The notes beneath the pieces were generated by a model. The model made no database searches and was not told the DNA's origin. It worked only from the letters and a program-made list of their open reading frames with translations. A program made the position numbers and the translations under genes. A DNA stretch of 21,266 nucleotides from a virus: positions 1 through 21,266 of the IMG/VR virus record IMGVR_UViG_3300029893_000081. The stretch is one strand, 5' to 3'. Shown piece by piece: positions 1 through 7,903 of the stretch; position 1 is the stretch's first letter; each line of letters opens with the position of its first letter.

Positions 1-222
1 ATCCGGTTCACCAATAGGCATTCGCATCGGTTCTGCATTTTCATTCCCAACAATTAAATCACCCTTTGCATTGATAACACTCTTTTCGATGTACAATTCG
101 GAATTAATTATAACCTCATTGTTAATCATCTCTAGCGTTATCGTTTCTTCTTCCGGTACTTCAATTAGTACCGGTTCTTCTACCGCAGAAAGGTCTATTA
201 TATATTCATCAATTTCAGGCAA
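1..222 (-). CDS. Partial hypothetical virion/adhesion protein, cut by window edge
   Basis: A frame stays open from a TTG at 222 to the left edge, giving 74 residues that begin LPEIDEYIIDLSAVEEP. It is acidic, with alternating short beta-prone stretches such as EVPEEETITLEMI. The start overlaps the end of the preceding gene by 8 bases, and GAGGA lies about 8 bases upstream, so translational coupling is likely. It is the last visible gene of the host-interaction end of the tail module. No family is recognised. Position suggests a fibre, appendage or accessory virion protein, which is inference from context only. The C-terminus is missing. Confidence 0.6.
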   Translation of the reverse strand, partial: MPEIDEYIIDLSAVEEPVLIEVPEEETITLEMINNEVIINSELYIEKSVINAKGDLIVGNENAEPMRMPIGEPD

Positions 223-586
223 GTTCAGTTCCTCTTCTATTCACTTTCAATTTTCCATCCCACCAAATTTTTGGCTTTGTATTCGAAAATATTAAAACGA
301 CTTCAAAACAATCATAATCGCCTGGCTCTATGTCTGTATCTTCTGTTGTCAAATGCCAGATCATCAAACCAGTGTTAATTTCAATTTTGTTATCCGATAA
401 TTTTAATTCTAAAATTGGAGTTGTCGATTTTTTGGTTGCTTTGGCAGTTAAAATTATTTCTGTTACATTTACCCAGTCGTAGTCAACACCATTTTTTTTC
501 ACCAAAAATGTTTTATCATAATGATTACCGGCATAAAACATTACCGTATGTTTAATGGGCTGGTCAAAATCTAAGATTAATGACAT
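215..586 (-). CDS. Small beta-rich phage protein, possible baseplate/fibre-attachment domain
   Basis: This 123-residue ORF begins MSLILDFDQPIKHTVMFYAG. Its pattern is a short hydrophobic N-terminus, an FLVKKNG turn, then NVTEIILTAKATKKS and IEPGDYDCFEVVLIFSN. That resembles the small beta-sandwich domains found at the base of receptor-binding proteins in many siphoviruses (BppU N-terminal type). This is pattern resemblance only; no motif is diagnostic. It lies downstream of the fibre genes and overlaps the next partial gene by 8 bases. No signal peptide is seen. It could equally be an unrelated accessory virion protein. Confidence 0.6.
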   Translation of the reverse strand: MSLILDFDQPIKHTVMFYAGNHYDKTFLVKKNGVDYDWVNVTEIILTAKATKKSTTPILELKLSDNKIEINTGLMIWHLTTEDTDIEPGDYDCFEVVLIFSNTKPKIWWDGKLKVNRRGTELA

Positions 587-598
587 CTTTTTATTCCT

Positions 599-1003
599 TT
601 ATTCCTTCATGTTTTTAGACTCAGATGCTGAGCTTGCCGAAGCACTTTTAATATCCCTCACCAACTTATCAAACACGTTCATGGCAGTCATAATACTTAC
701 CGCTTGCGAATGTGCTTCTAATAATTGGTTCATTCTGTTTACAACTATCGGATCGTTCGTTGCAATCTGCAGATAAACCTGATCAAATTTTTTTTTCAGC
801 TTTTCAATTTCCGTTTCATATTTCTTTATCAATTCTGCCTCTAAGTTCACCTTAGCAGAATCAAGTGCGCTCCATGCTTTTTTTATTTTATCAGCTGCCG
901 TCTGCTCTTTTTCTTGTCCAAATACAAGAGAACCTATAACAAACAAGAAAATTATTGTTATTGCACAGCCGTAACCGTGATTAAGTGCAAAAGGATTTTG
1001 CAT
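599..1003 (-). CDS. Exported or membrane-anchored coiled-coil protein
   Basis: The product has 134 residues. Residues about 14-29 form one hydrophobic segment (AITIIFLFVIGSLVFG), followed by GQ|EKEQ, which looks like a Sec signal peptide or an N-in anchor. A charged helical region with heptad-like spacing follows, roughly residues 40-75 (KVNLEAELIKKYETEIEKLKKKF). GAGAGG lies about 5 bases before the ATG. The arrangement of N-terminal membrane segment plus periplasmic coiled coil fits an inner-membrane spanin (Rz-like), but there is no nested or adjacent Rz1-like lipoprotein and it lies far from the lysis genes. An exported virion or host-surface protein is the alternative. No family is recognised. 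Confidence 0.65.
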   Translation of the reverse strand: MQNPFALNHGYGCAITIIFLFVIGSLVFGQEKEQTAADKIKKAWSALDSAKVNLEAELIKKYETEIEKLKKKFDQVYLQIATNDPIVVNRMNQLLEAHSQAVSIMTAMNVFDKLVRDIKSASASSASESKNMKE

Positions 1004-1012
1004 TTCAACCTC

Positions 1013-1129
1013 TCACCAAATAGATATAATTGTTTTAACAGTTTTAAAAATCCAAGGGGCTGTTAAACCCAATCCCCACCAGTATTCTGTTGCTACAGGG
1101 AAAAACCAAGAAATAAATAATTGTTCCAT
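1013..1129 (-). CDS. 38-aa hydrophobic mini-protein
   Basis: A short frame of 38 codons opens with MEQLFISWFFPVATEYWWG and is rich in Trp, Phe and Ile, with one possible membrane-crossing stretch. Its ATG is preceded at good spacing by AAGGAG, which directly follows the stop codon of the fibre gene. Its own stop ends 9 bases before the next ATG and touches that gene's ribosome-binding site. The tight packing and strong Shine-Dalgarno make it a credible gene. It could be a small membrane protein or a minor holin-like protein. The function is unknown. Confidence 0.55.
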   Translation of the reverse strand: MEQLFISWFFPVATEYWWGLGLTAPWIFKTVKTIISIW

Positions 1130-1139
1130 TCCATACTCC

Positions 1140-2654
1140 TTATGGTATATAATTGCTAATACCAGTAACCACTGTATATGACGTCCCATTAATTGTTATC
1201 GTAACAGTAGTGTACTGTAGGCCATCAACCGAATTGATGGTCCCCGCCGAAGCAGAACCAAAACTAGCCGTAGCTTTACCGTTCCAGGTAGCCGCAGAAG
1301 CAATGTAACTATCGCTTATGGGAGAACCTTGCCAGATACCTGTTCCAATCGTTCCGACAGTATTGATATATGCCGACCCCTGGAAAGAATAATTGAGATC
1401 ATTGTGTGTAACATAATTATCCAATTGCGATGTTAATGCCAATGTACCGCTAGCGTTTGGCAAAGTCCAACTTCTACTTGCAGTTAAACTGCCGGGCGCA
1501 AGTGTTCCTGTGGCATTATAAAGAAAATCACCTCCCGCCAAGGTGATCTGTCCCTTTATATTGTCCGGATTAAAACCAATCAATATACCGGATGAATTGT
1601 AAAATGTAGCAGAACCGCCCCAACTATGATTTCCGGTCCATCCATAATTTGCAGATGTCGAAGCTGTTACAGTCCAGCTTCTATCTGCAGATAAATCTTT
1701 CGTTTCCCCGTTAATTGTTATTTTTCTTAAATCTAAAAGCACGGTTCCATTAGTATCCGGCAAGTTCCAGGTTCTGTTAGAAGTAAGACTGCCCGGTTGT
1801 AAAGTTCCGGATGCATTATAAAGAAAATTACCGCCTCTTAATACTATCGATCCCTTGATATTGTCCGGATTAAAACCAACTATAATACCATTCATAAAAT
1901 TTATTGGATTAGTAAACGAAGCATTCAAAAAAGAATGCGATCCAGTCCAATAATAATTTTTTGAAGTATCCACGCCACCAGCATTTTTCCACTTTAAGTT
2001 TCCATATAGAACCGTATTTGAATCGTTTGGTGCTAATAAAAATGCTGTTGAATCCTTATGATGTTGATATACTATTGCGTTTGTAAAGTCGCCCAATAAA
2101 TTTTTTGAATATTTAGAAGCAGTACTTTTTTCCAATAAATCGCTTCTAACCAGCAAAGTATCAACAGTGTTGTTACCAACATACAGGGTTTGTATAATAC
2201 TTCTATCCAACAATTCTCCATTAGGTTTAATGACAAATCTTGCTGCAAAGTTAGAGCTGCCAGGGTTTGGCGCCACACCAATGAATAAAGTATCGGCATA
2301 AAGATTATAAAAACTTTTTGTCCCTTTTATTCTCTGCGGTCTGCCGTTTGGGTTATCCGTATAAACATAATATGTACTGTCTTTACCACCGCCTACTTTA
2401 TTGTATTTCAAATAATATAAAGTGCTGTCGTTGCTCCATTTTATTTCACCGGCATTTTTGCCGATCTTCCAATATGGTCGTAATGTGCCATCATAATTTA
2501 TCCAGCGGTCCTGTGCAAATGTTTTGTTTAAAATTACATTGATAAATAATAGTATTATAATATATTTACACCAACAAATTGCCTTATTATAATTCTCAAT
2601 TCTCAATTCTCCATTCTCCATTGTTTTACAATCTTGTTTGATGTTTAATTTCAA
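1140..2654 (-). CDS. Tail-fibre-like protein with apparent signal peptide
   Basis: This 504-residue protein carries two copies of a module, GFNPDNIKG...FLYNA(S/T)GTL.PGSLT..R.W.LP...GT. The LT-x2-R-x-W-x-LP-x3-GT motif is common in phage tail fibres. The C-terminal third (GTWQG-like GIWQGSPISDSYIASAATWNGK) is also fibre-like. Before this, residues 31-48 are strongly hydrophobic and end KTFAQ|D, a plausible Sec cleavage site, which is odd for a virion fibre. The start is ambiguous. TTG at 2654 has GAGG six bases upstream and overlaps the hub gene by 29 bases. ATG at 2621 lies just after the hub stop but has no clear Shine-Dalgarno. Either start keeps the signal-like segment. Confidence 0.7.
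   Translation of the reverse strand: MKLNIKQDCKTMENGELRIENYNKAICWCKYIIILLFINVILNKTFAQDRWINYDGTLRPYWKIGKNAGEIKWSNDSTLYYLKYNKVGGGKDSTYYVYTDNPNGRPQRIKGTKSFYNLYADTLFIGVAPNPGSSNFAARFVIKPNGELLDRSIIQTLYVGNNTVDTLLVRSDLLEKSTASKYSKNLLGDFTNAIVYQHHKDSTAFLLAPNDSNTVLYGNLKWKNAGGVDTSKNYYWTGSHSFLNASFTNPINFMNGIIVGFNPDNIKGSIVLRGGNFLYNASGTLQPGSLTSNRTWNLPDTNGTVLLDLRKITINGETKDLSADRSWTVTASTSANYGWTGNHSWGGSATFYNSSGILIGFNPDNIKGQITLAGGDFLYNATGTLAPGSLTASRSWTLPNASGTLALTSQLDNYVTHNDLNYSFQGSAYINTVGTIGTGIWQGSPISDSYIASAATWNGKATASFGSASAGTINSVDGLQYTTVTITINGTSYTVVTGISNYIP
1434..1889 (-). repeat. Two intragenic repeats in the fibre gene, 300 bases apart
   Basis: About 52 codons at 1734-1889 and again at 1434-1589 encode near-identical modules (GIIVGFNPDNIKGS... 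and GILIGFNPDNIKGQ...). Several DNA stretches, such as ttgtccggattaaaacca, are also conserved. The offset is exactly 300 bases (100 codons). This looks like an internal duplication of a fibre repeat unit. Confidence 0.85.
2591..2622 (-). repeat. Heptamer tandem repeat, (GGAGAAT)2(TGAGAAT)2
   Basis: On the minus strand the sequence just after the hub stop reads as about four consecutive 7-base units: GGAGAAT, GGAGAAT, TGAGAAT, TGAGAAT, then TATAAT. It lies at the junction of the hub and fibre genes, inside the N-terminal codons of the fibre ORF (MENGELRIEN). Such GAGAAT heptamers are familiar from intergenic regions of Bacteroidota-like genomes (from memory). Confidence 0.75.
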
Positions 2655-4455
2655 TATCCACCTCGCCGGTTGTAACCGTACCGCTTGTTGTAATAACTGC
2701 TTTAATTGTCTTCTGTGTTGGATAATCTTTATAAACCGGAACAGTAATCAGGTTATTACTCTGATCCCATATTATCATGGATGAATATTCAAGAACACCA
2801 TCGTCATCTTCAAGCTGAAAACTTGTTACATTATTAAAGCCGGTTACAAAGTACATATTGATAATAGTTATTCTAAACCCCGCTTCAATATTCTTTAAAG
2901 TTACCGGAGAAGCATTTGCATCCGAAGCAATAACTTTTGCGTTGAAAGAATATTCTTTTAAGTAACCGCCCGGTAATACAGATGCAAATGGTTTTGGCGG
3001 CGGAGTGCCGGTAGTTGGTGTATATTCATTAATAGAATCCGTAACCAGCAATGCCTCAATATCAGATACATTTTCTGTTAATCTTTTGCGTAAACTTAAA
3101 ATTTGATATCCATTACCTGCATAAATAAAATCTTTCATATAATCATAATTAATACCCTCAACGGTAAAAGTATCTACCCGTCCAATCGTCGAATTAATAC
3201 CATCAACCATTACCAATTTATTTCTGTTTCTTATATTGTAATAAAAGTTAGCCAAGACATTGTGCAAACTTGCGCTGCCTGTTATTTTAGGAACACGCGT
3301 ACTGCCGACCGTATAAGTATTACTATTATGTTCTAAAGATAAATCCCCGTAATCAACACCGCTTAACGTATATGCAAATACCGGTATTTCTTTATCAATT
3401 AAATTATCACCTCTTAAAAGACTATTTTCCGGAATTACTGTATATTGTGATAAAATAGTTCTATAAGCATTTTTGCCGGTTTGTGCCGCACGTGCTAACA
3501 ACCTTGATGTAATACGAACGGCTTCAACATCCCCGGCGCGGTTAGAAATAATCCATTTTTTAACTCTTCCCAGCGTTTGTAGATTATTTTCATCCACATA
3601 AAACAAATCCTTTACAAAAGCCTTTTCATTTGTCATCATTCCGCATATAAATCCGAAAGTAAATGCCCACTCCATTAATAGTTCATAAATAGTTTCTAAA
3701 CGATATTGGTCATCTATCGAAAAGAATAAAGCGCTCAAGTAATTCGAATTGAATTTTAATTCATCCAAATATTTTACTTCTAATGGCGGATCATTTGCGC
3801 CTTGCTGGTTACTACTAAACTTCCAATTGTGCTGCCATTGCAACGTACAATCAGGATTTATTTTTTTAAATATATTATGAATTAAAGTCTTTACATTGGT
3901 TGCGGTTGCACTGTAAACATCGCCACTTACAGAATAATCTACATTCAAAGGATTGTTACCAATTTTTCTACCGGATCCATCCTGTGCATCATTATACAAG
4001 TAATGATTTTTAAGTAAATCTGTTTTAGGATAACACGAAACAGAAACCATTTTAGTAGTTACATCATAATCTATTGCCGTGTTATCTATATATCCAACGT
4101 ATTCAGTTACGTAATTTGCTGTTCCGTTATATTTAATTTCTAATGTTACTTTGCCATCCTTGTGTACATAAGGCACCAAAGGACCTTCAAACAATAATCC
4201 TTTAAGAGTTTCCTCATCATCAAACAGAGTAAAATCGTAATTACCGGGCACCATATAATTTTCTTCTAATTGACGGCTCCAATCCAAGATACCCCATTGA
4301 GCTATTTTAATACCGTAATCTGGCGCAAAATGTTCTTCGTTATACTCGGTACCCTCAACTGTAAATTCGATGCTCATTCGTATTAAATGATTGCCGCGTA
4401 TAGTTTCACCCACATCAAGCGCTTTACCAAATTTATATGTAATTGTATAGCTCAT
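2626..4455 (-). CDS. Tail hub / baseplate-like protein
   Basis: This 609-residue protein is encoded directly downstream of the tape measure and upstream of the fibre. In siphoviruses that position holds the distal tail/hub (Dit/Tal-like or lambda K/I/J region). Its composition is beta-rich throughout (EFTVEGTEYNEEHF, KVTLEIKYNGTANYVTEYVGYIDN, MVSVSCYPKTDLL). The centre has a segment with FFSIDDQYRLETIYELLMEWAF. The C-terminus has a separate domain after a Pro/Thr linker (TPTTGTPPPKP). No catalytic motif was seen. Function is inferred from synteny and beta content; the exact family is not recognised. Confidence 0.6.
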   Translation of the reverse strand: MSYTITYKFGKALDVGETIRGNHLIRMSIEFTVEGTEYNEEHFAPDYGIKIAQWGILDWSRQLEENYMVPGNYDFTLFDDEETLKGLLFEGPLVPYVHKDGKVTLEIKYNGTANYVTEYVGYIDNTAIDYDVTTKMVSVSCYPKTDLLKNHYLYNDAQDGSGRKIGNNPLNVDYSVSGDVYSATATNVKTLIHNIFKKINPDCTLQWQHNWKFSSNQQGANDPPLEVKYLDELKFNSNYLSALFFSIDDQYRLETIYELLMEWAFTFGFICGMMTNEKAFVKDLFYVDENNLQTLGRVKKWIISNRAGDVEAVRITSRLLARAAQTGKNAYRTILSQYTVIPENSLLRGDNLIDKEIPVFAYTLSGVDYGDLSLEHNSNTYTVGSTRVPKITGSASLHNVLANFYYNIRNRNKLVMVDGINSTIGRVDTFTVEGINYDYMKDFIYAGNGYQILSLRKRLTENVSDIEALLVTDSINEYTPTTGTPPPKPFASVLPGGYLKEYSFNAKVIASDANASPVTLKNIEAGFRITIINMYFVTGFNNVTSFQLEDDDGVLEYSSMIIWDQSNNLITVPVYKDYPTQKTIKAVITTSGTVTTGEVDIEIKHQTRL

Positions 4456-4464
4456 AATTCTTTA

Positions 4465-6075
4465 TTATTTATATCTTTTAATTATTTTTTGCGCAGCATT
4501 TACAACGGCGTACAAATCTTTGCCCCTTTGAGTAAATTCTCCATTTATTTGTAAATTAATATTTAATGGACCGGAAGAGCTTGTATAATTAGGGTTCATT
4601 AATTTATGTATTGGCATAATTACTTCCGGAACGCCCTGCTCTGCAAATGTATAAGTTCTACCGCTCCTCAAACCCATACCAAATACTGGTTCGGATAATA
4701 CTCCGCCATTAGCAAACGGAATCGGTAAACCAAGAGCAGCAGCTCCAGCTCTTAATCCAATATTTATTAACAGAGATAGAGCACTTTCCAGCAACATTGC
4801 GCCTATATTCTTGAATACATCTTTTAATTTTTCCCCATAAACAAGCGCACGAGCTAAACCAGCTGCTAAATAGTTTGTTGCCCTTCTTGCAGTATCACCA
4901 AAACGCTCCATAGATTCATTAAGCCGCAATATATCTGTATCTATATCTGGTGTGCCGGGCACATTGACACCTTGCATCATAACCAAACTTGCCATTTGTT
5001 GCGCACTTAAAATATCCAGCATGGGTAAGTTGCCGGTATCATACTGCTTAGATAGTGCGCCATACCATGGTATGTTTGTATTATAATTTTTTTTGGCTAC
5101 AGATGGCTTATTAGATTTTACTATAGTTCCTTTAGGTTGGATTGTTTGAGATACAACTTTGCCATTTTCTACCCATGTATAGTTAGATAGAGCTTGTAAT
5201 AAATCTGCTTTTTGTTTTGGATCGGAGTAATTTTGTGTTTGATTATCACCAAATATACCTTTCAAACCGAGCAATCTATCAATATCATTACCCGCTTGGA
5301 TTGCCCAATTATCAATGGAGATTAATGCATCTAAGATGCCGCCCAAAACCGGCATTAATACTTCACCAGATTTATCTTTAAAAGTTTCCCATTTAACTCC
5401 AAGCGATTCAATTTTATCCGCACTATCTTGAACTTTATTAAGAACATCATCAAGAGTAACCCCGGCTGCTTTAATCATTGCCTCTACTTGTATCCATTTT
5501 TGGGTTTCTGCATCCAATTGATTCAGCTGCTTAACACCATACCCCTCAACATAACTTGCAACAATTTCATCGTATTTTGCTTTTTGAATTCCAAGTTCCT
5601 TAAGACCTTTTGTACCGCCCTCGCTTGCCTTAATAACCCTTTGAAAGTTCTCTTCAACAGAACCGCCATATTTATCGGCAGCATCTTCGGCTAAACTCAT
5701 TAGAATAGCTTGCTGTTTTATGGTTAAACCAAGGTCGGTTGCCTGGTTACTTAACTTTAATAATCCCGCTTCAGATACAGTACCCGCAGTTGCTTTCCGG
5801 AATAACTCAATATCCGCTGCTGTCCCCTTAAAATTATTTCTTAAAACTTCTAATCTGGCGGCACCTTCAACAGCACTTTTTGCAAAACTTATTAAAGCAC
5901 CCGCACCAAGTGTTACACCAAGAGCACCGGCAACAGATTTAATGGAATTATTTAAATCATTAAAACCGGATGTCATCTTTTTTGTTGCATCCTCGGTAGC
6001 ACGTTGCGCACCCAGCATACTGCTAAGATATTGCTCCATCTTTGCAACAAATTGTATTTCTATTCTTTCCGCCAT
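4465..6075 (-). CDS. Tail tape measure protein
   Basis: At 536 residues this is short for a tape measure, which implies a short tail if the usual length relation holds. The N-terminus is helical and Ala-rich (QRATEDATKKMTSGFNDLNNSIKSVAGALGV). It has the typical hydrophobic stretches (GALISFAKSAVEGAARLEVLRNNFKG; later AMLLESALSLLINIGLRAGAAALGLPIPFANGG). The FANGG-V...EAG-like C-terminal block (TYTFAEQGVPEVIMPIHKL) is characteristic of tape measure C-termini. The gene follows the tail assembly chaperone, with a TAATG overlap at 6075 suggesting translational coupling. It sets tail length and is ejected with the DNA in known phages. Confidence 0.9.
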   Translation of the reverse strand: MAERIEIQFVAKMEQYLSSMLGAQRATEDATKKMTSGFNDLNNSIKSVAGALGVTLGAGALISFAKSAVEGAARLEVLRNNFKGTAADIELFRKATAGTVSEAGLLKLSNQATDLGLTIKQQAILMSLAEDAADKYGGSVEENFQRVIKASEGGTKGLKELGIQKAKYDEIVASYVEGYGVKQLNQLDAETQKWIQVEAMIKAAGVTLDDVLNKVQDSADKIESLGVKWETFKDKSGEVLMPVLGGILDALISIDNWAIQAGNDIDRLLGLKGIFGDNQTQNYSDPKQKADLLQALSNYTWVENGKVVSQTIQPKGTIVKSNKPSVAKKNYNTNIPWYGALSKQYDTGNLPMLDILSAQQMASLVMMQGVNVPGTPDIDTDILRLNESMERFGDTARRATNYLAAGLARALVYGEKLKDVFKNIGAMLLESALSLLINIGLRAGAAALGLPIPFANGGVLSEPVFGMGLRSGRTYTFAEQGVPEVIMPIHKLMNPNYTSSSGPLNINLQINGEFTQRGKDLYAVVNAAQKIIKRYK

Positions 6076-6640
6076 TATTGGTTTAACCGCTTAATGCTTT
6101 CTAGATAATCTTTAAGTTTATTAAGTTCTTGCAATTTTCGTAAATAATAAAATTTATACACGTAACCACACTCCATATTTAAAATTGTATTTTGTTTAGT
6201 TATATCATCATTGCTTAAATAAAATGCTATTTTTTCATCATTATCTACTTTTATTAAAGGTTCTGCAAATTGCACTGAATGGCCGCTAATCCTTTCAATA
6301 TCATCAAGTATAGATATTAATTCTTTTGAGTGTTCTTCAAATATTCCATTCCAAAACGCATCAAATTCAGCCGCCTTAAAAAAAAATCTCCTAATACTTT
6401 AAGTTCAGTTTCCTCATCAATTTTTTCTATTACGCTTTTATCGGTTTCCTTGTCTACTGGTTCTAAAATGATATTTAATAGTTTTAACGTTTCTTCGTAG
6501 CTTAATCCTTCGGCATTGTTATTATCAACAGTGGGTATTTTTTTTAAAAGTTTATTAACATCAATCCTATCTTTTAGTAGGATATTTTCTTTCAAAACAA
6601 AATCTTTTCCATCAATATTATATTTTTTCTTTGGGTCCAT
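6075..6640 (-). CDS. Tail assembly chaperone fusion (GT-type) made by -1 frameshift
   Basis: Translation starts at the ATG at 6640, follows the 0 frame to the slippery run at 6377-6386, slips back one base and continues to 6075. After the slip it reads FKAAEFDAFWNGIF, then EEHSKELISILDDI, then enters the downstream ORF whose apparent start is GTG at 6275. That ORF has no ribosome-binding site of its own and no other way to be expressed. It ends in NKLKDYLESIKRLNQ. The layout matches lambda G/GT: a short abundant chaperone plus a minority frameshift product, directly upstream of the tape measure. The gene order and heptamer are seen directly; the chaperone role comes from the family. Confidence 0.75.
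6317..6640 (-). CDS. Tail assembly chaperone (G-type, 0-frame product)
   Basis: The 0-frame product begins MDPKKKYNIDGKDFVLKEN and has about 107 residues. An in-frame start 5 codons earlier overlaps the previous stop as TAATG, but the ATG at 6640 has AAAGGA at ideal spacing and is preferred. The C-terminal half is helical and acidic (SYEETLKLLNIILEPVDKETDKSVIEKIDEET). It has no domain recognised by sequence, as usual for these fast-evolving proteins. Assignment rests on its place between tail tube and tape measure and on the slippery site near its 3' end. It would bind the tape measure before tail tube polymerisation. Confidence 0.7.
   Translation of the reverse strand: MDPKKKYNIDGKDFVLKENILLKDRIDVNKLLKKIPTVDNNNAEGLSYEETLKLLNIILEPVDKETDKSVIEKIDEETELKVLGDFFLRRLNLMRFGMEYLKNTQKN
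6377..6383 (-). promoter_or_regulatory. -1 ribosomal slippery heptamer T TTT TTA
   Basis: The minus strand has nine T followed by AA at 6386-6376. In the 0 frame the codons are GAT TTT TTT TTA AGG, so the last seven bases form the canonical X XXY YYZ heptamer U UUU UUA. Slipping back one base opens the frame through to 6075. The 0 frame terminates at 6317. Confidence 0.8.
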
Positions 6641-6654
6641 TCTAATTCCTTTCA

Positions 6655-6912
6655 TTAATCCGTTTCCAATTCAATTGCAATGTTCTTTTTACCCTTTTTA
6701 TCTTTGCTAAATTCTAATTGTCCTTGAACAATATCACCTCTGCCTATTTCCGTTTTTCCGCCAATATCATAAAGGATAAAAGTCTTACCATTAAAAGCAG
6801 ATAGGTCATTATCAACCTCGCCAGTTGCATCATTTACTTTTAATCCTGATCTTGTTGTAATAACTTCATATAATACGTCTTTGTCAAATATTCTTAATGC
6901 TAAATTTTTCAT
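6655..6912 (-). CDS. Small tail-region protein of unknown function
   Basis: The 85 residues begin MKNLALRIFDKDVLYEV and are beta-prone and highly charged at the C-terminus (SKDKKGKKNIAIELETD). AAGGTGG lies upstream of the ATG. The stop overlaps the next start region as TAATG, so it is translated together with the tail assembly chaperone. The position, just after the tail tube gene, is often occupied by small tail-tube-associated or tail-completion proteins. No family is recognised and no membrane segment or signal peptide is present. Confidence 0.6.
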   Translation of the reverse strand: MKNLALRIFDKDVLYEVITTRSGLKVNDATGEVDNDLSAFNGKTFILYDIGGKTEIGRGDIVQGQLEFSKDKKGKKNIAIELETD

Positions 6913-6931
6913 TATCCACCTTTATTAATTA

Positions 6932-7882
6932 TTAATTACTAATAGTAACGGTGCCACCTTCAGTTCCATCCTGTGTTGAGCCGCCTCCATTTTGAGTAGT
7001 AAAGCTGAATGAAATATTCCCTATTGGAATTATTCCGCTGTAAATCAACGTTAAATTTCTTTCGTCGTCATGCACAAACCGATCGCCTTGTTTAGACAAT
7101 ACATATTGAGCGAATGAAAATTTTTCGAAAGTTGATGCACCGGTATCTTGCTGAAAACTTAACGCAATGCCCTGAGATTCAACCATTTCCGCAACTATAT
7201 TTGTTATAGTAGCAGAGCGGAATTTGTACATAATGGTTGCTTTAAGAGCTTGAGATATTTCTCTTTCTTCAAGATCATTCTCTTTATCTTTAATACTTTC
7301 AAGTGTGAAGGAGTAATCTTCTATTTCCGAATAAGCAAACGTGCTATGTGTAAAATTAAGCCGGGGTATGCGTCTTAGACTTTCATCTATTCCGCCAGCT
7401 GTTAAATTAAGTGTTGCCGGAGTATTAGAATCTGCTGCATCAATTAAAGATTTAGCTGCTGTGTTGCTTAGTAGCAACATATTGCGGACCAACAGAGCGC
7501 GCCGTTTTTTGCTCATTTCATACTTAAAACCAATTCCCATGTGTTGGTTACTTGCACCTTTGAACTGGAAGCAACCACCATCTACACCGCTACTTTGTGG
7601 ACGCGCTTTTAGTTCTACATCGCAACCGCCATCCGGCAGAAATTGTTCAAGGATATTTTTCAGGTGTAATAAATTTGGTTGATAGAGCGGAAATTCATCA
7701 ACGGTTATCATAACACCGCGCTGCATAAATCTGCCTCTCGATTCATCCTCATCGCCTATATCCTTAAAACGTAAACCGGTTTTACCGCGCAACCCGCCAG
7801 GAATTATTTTTGTTGGTGTGGTTGCGAGTGTACCCTTTGTGCAAAGAGCTATTTGATCGATTCCATATCTTGCAAAAGCCAT
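6932..7882 (-). CDS. Probable major tail tube protein
   Basis: The product has 316 residues and a clean AGAGGT ribosome-binding site upstream of MAFARYGIDQIALC. The sequence is beta-rich. Its C-terminal region, IYSGIIPIGNISFSFTTQNGGGS, ends in a Gly/Thr-rich tail (TQDGTEGGTVTISN). It sits directly upstream of the small tail genes, chaperone and tape measure, which is the usual place for the tube protein. It is somewhat longer than most tube proteins (about 150-250 residues). No signature motif is seen, so assignment is by size, composition and synteny. A tail sheath is unlikely because no baseplate, spike or sheath neighbours of a contractile phage are seen. Confidence 0.65.
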   Translation of the reverse strand: MAFARYGIDQIALCTKGTLATTPTKIIPGGLRGKTGLRFKDIGDEDESRGRFMQRGVMITVDEFPLYQPNLLHLKNILEQFLPDGGCDVELKARPQSSGVDGGCFQFKGASNQHMGIGFKYEMSKKRRALLVRNMLLLSNTAAKSLIDAADSNTPATLNLTAGGIDESLRRIPRLNFTHSTFAYSEIEDYSFTLESIKDKENDLEEREISQALKATIMYKFRSATITNIVAEMVESQGIALSFQQDTGASTFEKFSFAQYVLSKQGDRFVHDDERNLTLIYSGIIPIGNISFSFTTQNGGGSTQDGTEGGTVTISN

Positions 7883-7903
7883 TTTATTTACCTCTTTTTT
7901 TTA

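Noticed and set aside
599-1003. Firm spanin (Rz/Rz1) assignment
   Set aside because: The membrane segment and coiled coil fit, but there is no Rz1-type lipoprotein frame and the gene is far from the lysis block.
2591-2622. CRISPR or direct-repeat array
   Set aside because: The units are seven bases with no spacers.
5428-6094. Plus-strand ORFs opposite the tape measure gene
   Set aside because: They are composition shadows of the Ala- and Lys-rich tape measure codons; no start signals were found.
6075-6275. Independent gene for the 66-aa frame starting GTG at 6275
   Set aside because: No ribosome-binding site; the frame is open upstream to the slippery T9 run and reads as one protein with the chaperone.
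7341-7682. Plus-strand ORF inside the tail tube gene
   Set aside because: It is fully antisense to a well-supported gene, and every other supported gene is on the minus strand.
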